Positions 6,181-8,717 of a stretch of DNA of 8,717 nucleotides are shown here, piece after piece. This DNA is from an uncultured Clostridia bacterium. GTDB lineage: Bacteria > Bacillota > Clostridia > Oscillospirales > Oscillospiraceae. The notes under the pieces are model-generated. The model ran no database searches. It saw only the letters and a list, made by a program, of their open reading frames with translations, and had not been told where the DNA came from. The position numbers and the translations under genes were made by a program. Every line of letters starts with the position of its first letter. Position 1 is the first letter of the stretch. Where the stretch lies: positions 1 to 8,717 of the forward strand of contig CALZAG010000063.1 in the NCBI GenBank assembly GCA_945613045.1. Reading direction: 5' to 3'.

Positions 6181-6209
6181 TTGACGAAAAGGCCGGTAAA
6201 AGCTAAGAT
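6181..6209 (+). promoter_or_regulatory. Sigma-A promoter of the dCMP deaminase gene
   Basis: TTGACG (6181-6186) and TAAGAT (6204-6209) are separated by exactly 17 nt, five of six matches each. Transcription should start near 6216, leaving about 38 nt of untranslated RNA before the ATG, with ribosome site GGAGGG at 6241-6246. The gene can thus be expressed apart from the two-component genes. In the rest of the 6120-6253 gap I see only an 8-bp inverted repeat (6141-6148 with 6169-6176) of unclear meaning. Confidence 0.8.
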
Positions 6210-6253
6210 ATCCCTATAACCTGAGCCATAGATGCACAGCGGAGGGATAAAAC

Positions 6254-6739
6254 ATGGATAATCGCACGAGCAAGGAAAATTACTATCTGGATATAGCGGA
6301 CGCCGTTCTCCAGCGTTCCACCTGTCTGAGGCGGATGTACGGCGCGATCATCGTCCGCAACGACGAGATCATCTCCACCGGCTACAACGGCGCGCCCAGA
6401 GGCCGCATCAACTGCACCGACGCGGGGCATTGTGCGAGGGTCGAGATGAACATTCCCTCGGGAGAGCGCTACGAGCTCTGCCGCAGCGTTCACGCCGAGG
6501 CAAACGCCATCATTTCCGCCTCAAGGCGCGATATGCTGGGCGCGACGCTGTACCTTGTCGGCCGCGACGCCAGGACCCGCGAGCTGCTCACCGACGCGAC
6601 GAGCTGCTCAATGTGCCGCCGCCAGATAATAAACGCGGGCATCGCAAAGGTCATAATCCGCACCGGCAAGGATAAATTCAAAATAGTCGACGTCGAAGAA
6701 TGGGTCAAAAACGACGACTCCCTGTTCTGGACGGAGTAA
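6254..6739 (+). CDS. Deoxycytidylate (dCMP) deaminase, ComEB family
   Basis: Zinc enzyme that converts dCMP to dUMP, feeding thymidylate synthesis; 161 residues, full length for the family. The zinc site is formed by His80 with the catalytic Glu82 in VHAEANAI and by Cys118 and Cys121 in SCSMCRRQIINAGI. The GYNGAPRG segment (43-50) and the Cys/His-bearing insert with INCTDAGHC (52-60) are typical of dCMP deaminases and separate it from cytidine or tRNA adenosine deaminases. The usual Pro before the first zinc Cys (PCxxC) is Ser here. The start is supported by GGAGGG 7 nt upstream. It has its own promoter and a strong hairpin at its end. In Bacillus the homologue is comEB; a role in competence is not implied. 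Confidence 0.92.
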   Translation: MDNRTSKENYYLDIADAVLQRSTCLRRMYGAIIVRNDEIISTGYNGAPRGRINCTDAGHCARVEMNIPSGERYELCRSVHAEANAIISASRRDMLGATLYLVGRDARTRELLTDATSCSMCRRQIINAGIAKVIIRTGKDKFKIVDVEEWVKNDDSLFWTE

Positions 6740-6745
6740 CAACAC

Positions 6746-6782
6746 ATGAAAGCTGCAGCTCCCTGTGAGCTGCAGCTTTCAT
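6746..6782. terminator. Terminator hairpin between convergent dCMP deaminase and ABC operon
   Basis: A perfect 16-bp inverted repeat (6746-6761 and 6767-6782; inner arm GAAAGCTGCAGCTC) with loop CCTGT. On the plus strand it is followed by TTTTAA, a short but usable tail; on the minus strand the tail is GTGTTGTTAC, poor in T runs. The stem lies 6 nt after the deaminase stop and 1 nt before the permease stop, so it most likely ends both transcripts, more surely the plus-strand one. Confidence 0.78.
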
Positions 6783-6783
6783 T

Positions 6784-7512
6784 TTAAGTCTTCATTTTCT
6801 TTTTGAATATCACGGCGGCAAGGAGCATGAATACAGCCGCATAGACGATGACCCACCACAGTTCCGGCATTATCGACGAAAATTCGCCGTTGTAGGCGGC
6901 TCTGCCGGCCTTTACCGCGTGGATAAACGGCAGCGCGTTTGCGATCTTCTCAAATGCTCCGCCGACAAGGGACACGTCAAACCACGTGTCCGACAGCCAC
7001 GCCGTGAGGTTTGTCAGCAGTGCGCCGCAGATACCGCCCACCTGCTTATCGTTCAGCAGCGTCCCGCAGATGAGCCCGACGGCGATGAACAGCAGCATGG
7101 CCGGGACGAGCACCGCGATACTCAGGAGAATATTGACGCTCCACTCAAGGCCAAGCGCGAGAGCCGCGGCAAAGCATATCAGCGTCTGCGCTATCGACAT
7201 CGGCAGCAGCGGCAGGGTGTAGCCGAGTATGTAATCTGCCGGACGCATCGGCGAGCTGTAAAGCCGCAGCATAAGCGATGAGCTTCTGTCCCTCGATATG
7301 ACCGTTGCCGAAAACAGCGACACAAAGCTCAGGCCGAAAACCGCTATCCCCGGGGTGAGCTTCCGGAGCGGAAACAGCTCCTGCGGCACGTTTGACTGTA
7401 TGATCGTCAGAAGCAGGAGCACTATGAGCGGAAAGCCCAGCCCGAATATCACATTCAGCCTGTCGCGCAGTATCTCCTTCGTATTTCTCGAAGCAAAAGC
7501 GCACATTTTCAT
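6784..7512 (-). CDS. ABC-2 type transporter permease
   Basis: A 242-residue integral membrane subunit with about six hydrophobic segments (roughly 20-39, 55-72, 95-120, 126-152, 157-172, 217-236), the ABC-2 (DrrB-like) exporter pattern. The N-terminal cytoplasmic part NTKEILRDRLNVIFGLGFP and the loop SRDRSSSLMLRLYSSPMRPADYILG before the third segment match the coupling regions of that family. The ATG overlaps the ATPase stop by 4 nt (ATGA), with GGGAGG shortly upstream inside the ATPase gene. It is the last gene of the operon and stops against the 6746-6782 hairpin. It should pair with the neighbouring ATPase as an exporter; the substrate (drug, lipid or peptide) cannot be told. Confidence 0.88.
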   Translation of the reverse strand: MKMCAFASRNTKEILRDRLNVIFGLGFPLIVLLLLTIIQSNVPQELFPLRKLTPGIAVFGLSFVSLFSATVISRDRSSSLMLRLYSSPMRPADYILGYTLPLLPMSIAQTLICFAAALALGLEWSVNILLSIAVLVPAMLLFIAVGLICGTLLNDKQVGGICGALLTNLTAWLSDTWFDVSLVGGAFEKIANALPFIHAVKAGRAAYNGEFSSIMPELWWVIVYAAVFMLLAAVIFKKKMKT

Positions 7513-8231
7513 ACCGCAGCACCTCCCCCGCAGAGCGCGACGAAGGCGTCCTCGAACTTATCGCAGCCTGCCTTTGCCATCAGCTCCGAAGCCGTTCCGA
7601 CTGCTATAAGCCTGCCCTTCGCCATGACCGCAAGGCGGTCGGACAGCGCCTCGGCCTCCTCGAGATAGTGAGTGGTCAGAATGACCGTCACCCTGCCCTT
7701 GAGCCCTTCGATGATGTGCCAGAGCTCGCGCCGCGCAATGACATCAAGCCCCAGCGTGGGCTCGTCCAGAAACAGCAGCTTAGGCTCAGATATGAGCGCC
7801 ATTGCGATCGACAGCCTTCTCTGCCAGCCTCCGGACAGCGTCTTTGCCTTCTGCCGCGCGACCTCCTCCATGGAAAACTCCCTTAGCATAGCCGCCGCTC
7901 TGGCCTTTGATTCGGCCCTGTCAAAGCCGTAGATGCCGCAGATGAATTCAAGATTTTCGCGCACGGTCAGATTCGGCGCGATGGCGGTCTCCTGCGGCGA
8001 TACGTTTATGAGCGGCTTTATATCCTCCATTTTGCTGCGTCCCAGTACGGAAAACTCCCCGCCCGTGGGCTCGGTCAGCCCCGACAGCATTTTTATCGTG
8101 GTCGTCTTGCCCGCGCCGTTTACGCCCAGCAGGGCGAAAAGCTCGCCCTCGTTGACCACAAGGTCAAGCTCCTTTACGGCGCATATATCGCCGTAGCTTT
8201 TGCTCAGCTTTCTTGTTTCAATCGCTTTCAT
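7509..8231 (-). CDS. ABC transporter ATP-binding protein
   Basis: The 240-residue nucleotide-binding subunit for the ABC-2 permease. It has Walker A GVNGAGKTT (36-44, Lys42), Q-loop Gln80 in SPQET, signature LSGGW (132-136), Walker B LLFLDEPT with Glu157, D-loop LGLD, and switch His188 in TTHYLEEAE. The DrrA/CcmA-like pattern LTVRENLEFICGIYGF supports an export role. The signature has Trp where Gln or Met is common (LSGGWQRRL). The gene overlaps the end of the AbrB-type gene by 14 nt and the permease start by 4 nt, so translation of all three is probably coupled. The start at 8231 has GGAGG about 12 nt upstream, rather far, which fits coupling to the upstream gene. Confidence 0.94.
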   Translation of the reverse strand: MKAIETRKLSKSYGDICAVKELDLVVNEGELFALLGVNGAGKTTTIKMLSGLTEPTGGEFSVLGRSKMEDIKPLINVSPQETAIAPNLTVRENLEFICGIYGFDRAESKARAAAMLREFSMEEVARQKAKTLSGGWQRRLSIAMALISEPKLLFLDEPTLGLDVIARRELWHIIEGLKGRVTVILTTHYLEEAEALSDRLAVMAKGRLIAVGTASELMAKAGCDKFEDAFVALCGGGAAV

Positions 8232-8511
8232 CGCCGTTTTCCGCCTCCCTTATCGCGCGGGCAAAGTTGAGGGAATCGGCCTCGTCCCGCTCGGGATAAA
8301 CCTCCTTTGCGCGTCCGGCAAAGATCTTATCGGCGATACCGGAAAACACGGAGTAGCGCTCAAGCGCGATGCCCTTTTGAGCATCCGCAAGAATTATGAG
8401 CGTGTCGCCGGTATTGATGCCGAACATTTCGCGCACGTCCTTGGGAATGACTATCTGCCCCTTGGGTCCGACCTTGACCGAGCCTATATATTTGTTATCA
8501 GGTGATTTCAT
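8218..8511 (-). CDS. SpoVT/AbrB-family transcriptional regulator
   Basis: A 97-residue DNA-binding protein. The N-terminal swapped-hairpin (AbrB/MazE-like) domain spans about 7-52, with IGSVKVGPKGQIVIPKDVREMFGINTGDTLIIL as its recognisable core pieces. The C-terminal 45 residues are acidic and helical and probably mediate oligomerisation or effector sensing. An open frame continues upstream to 8610, but the ATG at 8509-8511 is preferred: AAAGGAG lies 6 nt before it, and a near-consensus promoter begins just upstream, so the longer form would start outside the transcript. It is the first gene of the ABC exporter operon, overlapping the ATPase by 14 nt. Dyads in the promoter suggest autorepression. 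A toxin partner was not found, so antitoxin function is unlikely. Confidence 0.88.
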   Translation of the reverse strand: MKSPDNKYIGSVKVGPKGQIVIPKDVREMFGINTGDTLIILADAQKGIALERYSVFSGIADKIFAGRAKEVYPERDEADSLNFARAIREAENGDESD

Positions 8512-8533
8512 TTTGTGCTCCTTTGTAAGAAAA

Positions 8534-8549
8534 GTATAACTTGTTATAC
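8534..8549 (-). promoter_or_regulatory. Palindromic operator over the -10 of the regulator-ABC promoter
   Basis: GTATAAC-TT-GTTATAC is a perfect 16-bp palindrome that contains the -10 box and reaches the expected start site near 8536. Binding of a protein here would block RNA polymerase. The adjacent AbrB-type regulator is the natural candidate, although SpoVT/AbrB proteins often bind loosely defined AT-rich sites. Confidence 0.65.
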
Positions 8550-8571
8550 CATTATTCCGTAAAAAAGTCAA
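8543..8571 (-). promoter_or_regulatory. Sigma-A promoter of the AbrB-type regulator and ABC exporter operon
   Basis: On the minus strand -35 TTGACT (8566-8571) and -10 TATAAC (8543-8548) are 17 nt apart, five of six matches each. The start near 8536 leaves a leader of about 25 nt with ribosome site AAAGGAG. This supports the short start chosen for the regulator. Confidence 0.85.
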
Positions 8572-8595
8572 GTACCTTTTATAATTTGGGTACTT
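8570..8595. repeat. Inverted repeat AAGTACC-N12-GGTACTT at the -35
   Basis: Seven-base perfect arms at 8570-8576 and 8589-8595; the first arm overlaps the -35 box by 2 nt and the second lies upstream. The dyad centre is about 41 bp, close to four helical turns, from the centre of the -10 palindrome, so both sites would face the same side of the DNA. A regulatory site is inferred. Confidence 0.5.
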
Positions 8596-8604
8596 AACAT
8601 AAGA

Positions 8605-8640
8605 AAACACCGCGCTTCGTGAGTCAAAAGCGCGGTGTTT
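8605..8640 (-). terminator. Intrinsic terminator after the right-edge minus-strand gene
   Basis: A perfect 13-bp stem, AAACACCGCGCTT (8605-8617) with AAGCGCGGTGTTT (8628-8640), around a 10-nt loop. Read on the minus strand it is followed by TCTTATGTT after the three Ts of the arm, a moderate tail. It lies 18 nt beyond the stop codon of the partial gene and separates it from the next promoter. Confidence 0.82.
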
Positions 8641-8658
8641 ATTAGTTTTGGCAGCGCT

Positions 8659-8717
8659 TTAAGCGCCAATGCTCTTGCAGGTGAACAGAATGACCTGGCG
8701 CTCCTTTGATATCTCGC
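8659..8717 (-). CDS. C-terminal end of a protein, possibly AAA/SMC-like ATPase (partial)
   Basis: Only the last 18 codons are in the window: EISKERQVILFTCKSIGA, then TAA at 8659-8661. The block KERQVILFTC resembles the terminal ABC-type ATPase segment of large YhaN/SMC-like AAA proteins, where such a strand follows the Walker B region (usually ending in FTCH). Here a Lys stands after the Cys. The other two minus-strand frames give either a short random-looking peptide or run through the terminator hairpin. The choice of frame is fairly good; the family is a guess from one short block. Confidence 0.5.
   Translation of the reverse strand, partial: EISKERQVILFTCKSIGA

Noticed and set aside
8218..8511. 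AbrB-type protein as antitoxin of a toxin-antitoxin pair
   Set aside because: The gene directly downstream is an ABC ATPase and no small toxin ORF lies next to it.
8512..8610. N-terminal extension of the AbrB-type protein
   Set aside because: The extra 33 codons cover the promoter and both dyads, and the ribosome site fits the internal ATG at 8511.

Overview
The window looks like chromosomal DNA of a moderately GC-rich member of the Bacillota, most likely a gut-type Clostridia (Oscillospirales-like). This is an inference from strong AGGAGG ribosome sites, textbook sigma-A promoters, many intrinsic terminators, a short EpsC-type serine acetyltransferase, a KdpD-like kinase without the N-terminal KdpD sensor, and an SpoVT/AbrB regulator. 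No mobile element, CRISPR array, tRNA or rRNA was recognised. The gene content is mostly housekeeping; the interest lies in the regulatory DNA.

Layout. (1) 1-746: 3' two thirds of mnmA (tRNA 2-thiouridylase), plus strand. (2) 838-2328: guaB, an IMP dehydrogenase of the unusual Tritrichomonas foetus-like type. (3) 2339-2371: a hairpin terminator shared by two convergent transcription units. (4) 2378-3954, minus strand: cysK-cysE, the two last steps of cysteine synthesis. They are preceded by a perfect sigma-A promoter and a roughly 200-nt leader (3955-4157). The leader holds a tiny ORF with six Cys codons, two mutually exclusive RNA pairings and an intrinsic terminator. This has the complete architecture of a trp-type ribosome-mediated transcription attenuator that senses Cys-tRNA, and it is the main discovery of the window. 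(5) 4327-6119, plus strand: a two-component system (short KdpD-like kinase and KdpE-like regulator, overlapping by 4 nt) behind an extended -10 promoter carrying an 11-bp-phased TTAAC repeat. (6) 6254-6739: dCMP deaminase with its own promoter and a strong hairpin at its end. (7) 6784-8511, minus strand: a three-gene operon of AbrB-type regulator, ABC ATPase and ABC-2 permease, translationally coupled by overlaps, behind a promoter carrying two dyads. (8) 8605-8640: an intrinsic terminator following the last codons (8659-8717) of another minus-strand gene, possibly a large AAA/SMC-like ATPase.

How the parts work together. CysE makes O-acetylserine and CysK turns it into cysteine; the leader would let transcription into both genes proceed only when Cys-tRNA is short and the ribosome stalls on the run of Cys codons. 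GuaB and the dCMP deaminase serve guanine nucleotide and dUMP/dTMP supply. The AbrB-type protein probably represses its own promoter and hence the downstream exporter, but the exporter's substrate cannot be read from the sequence.
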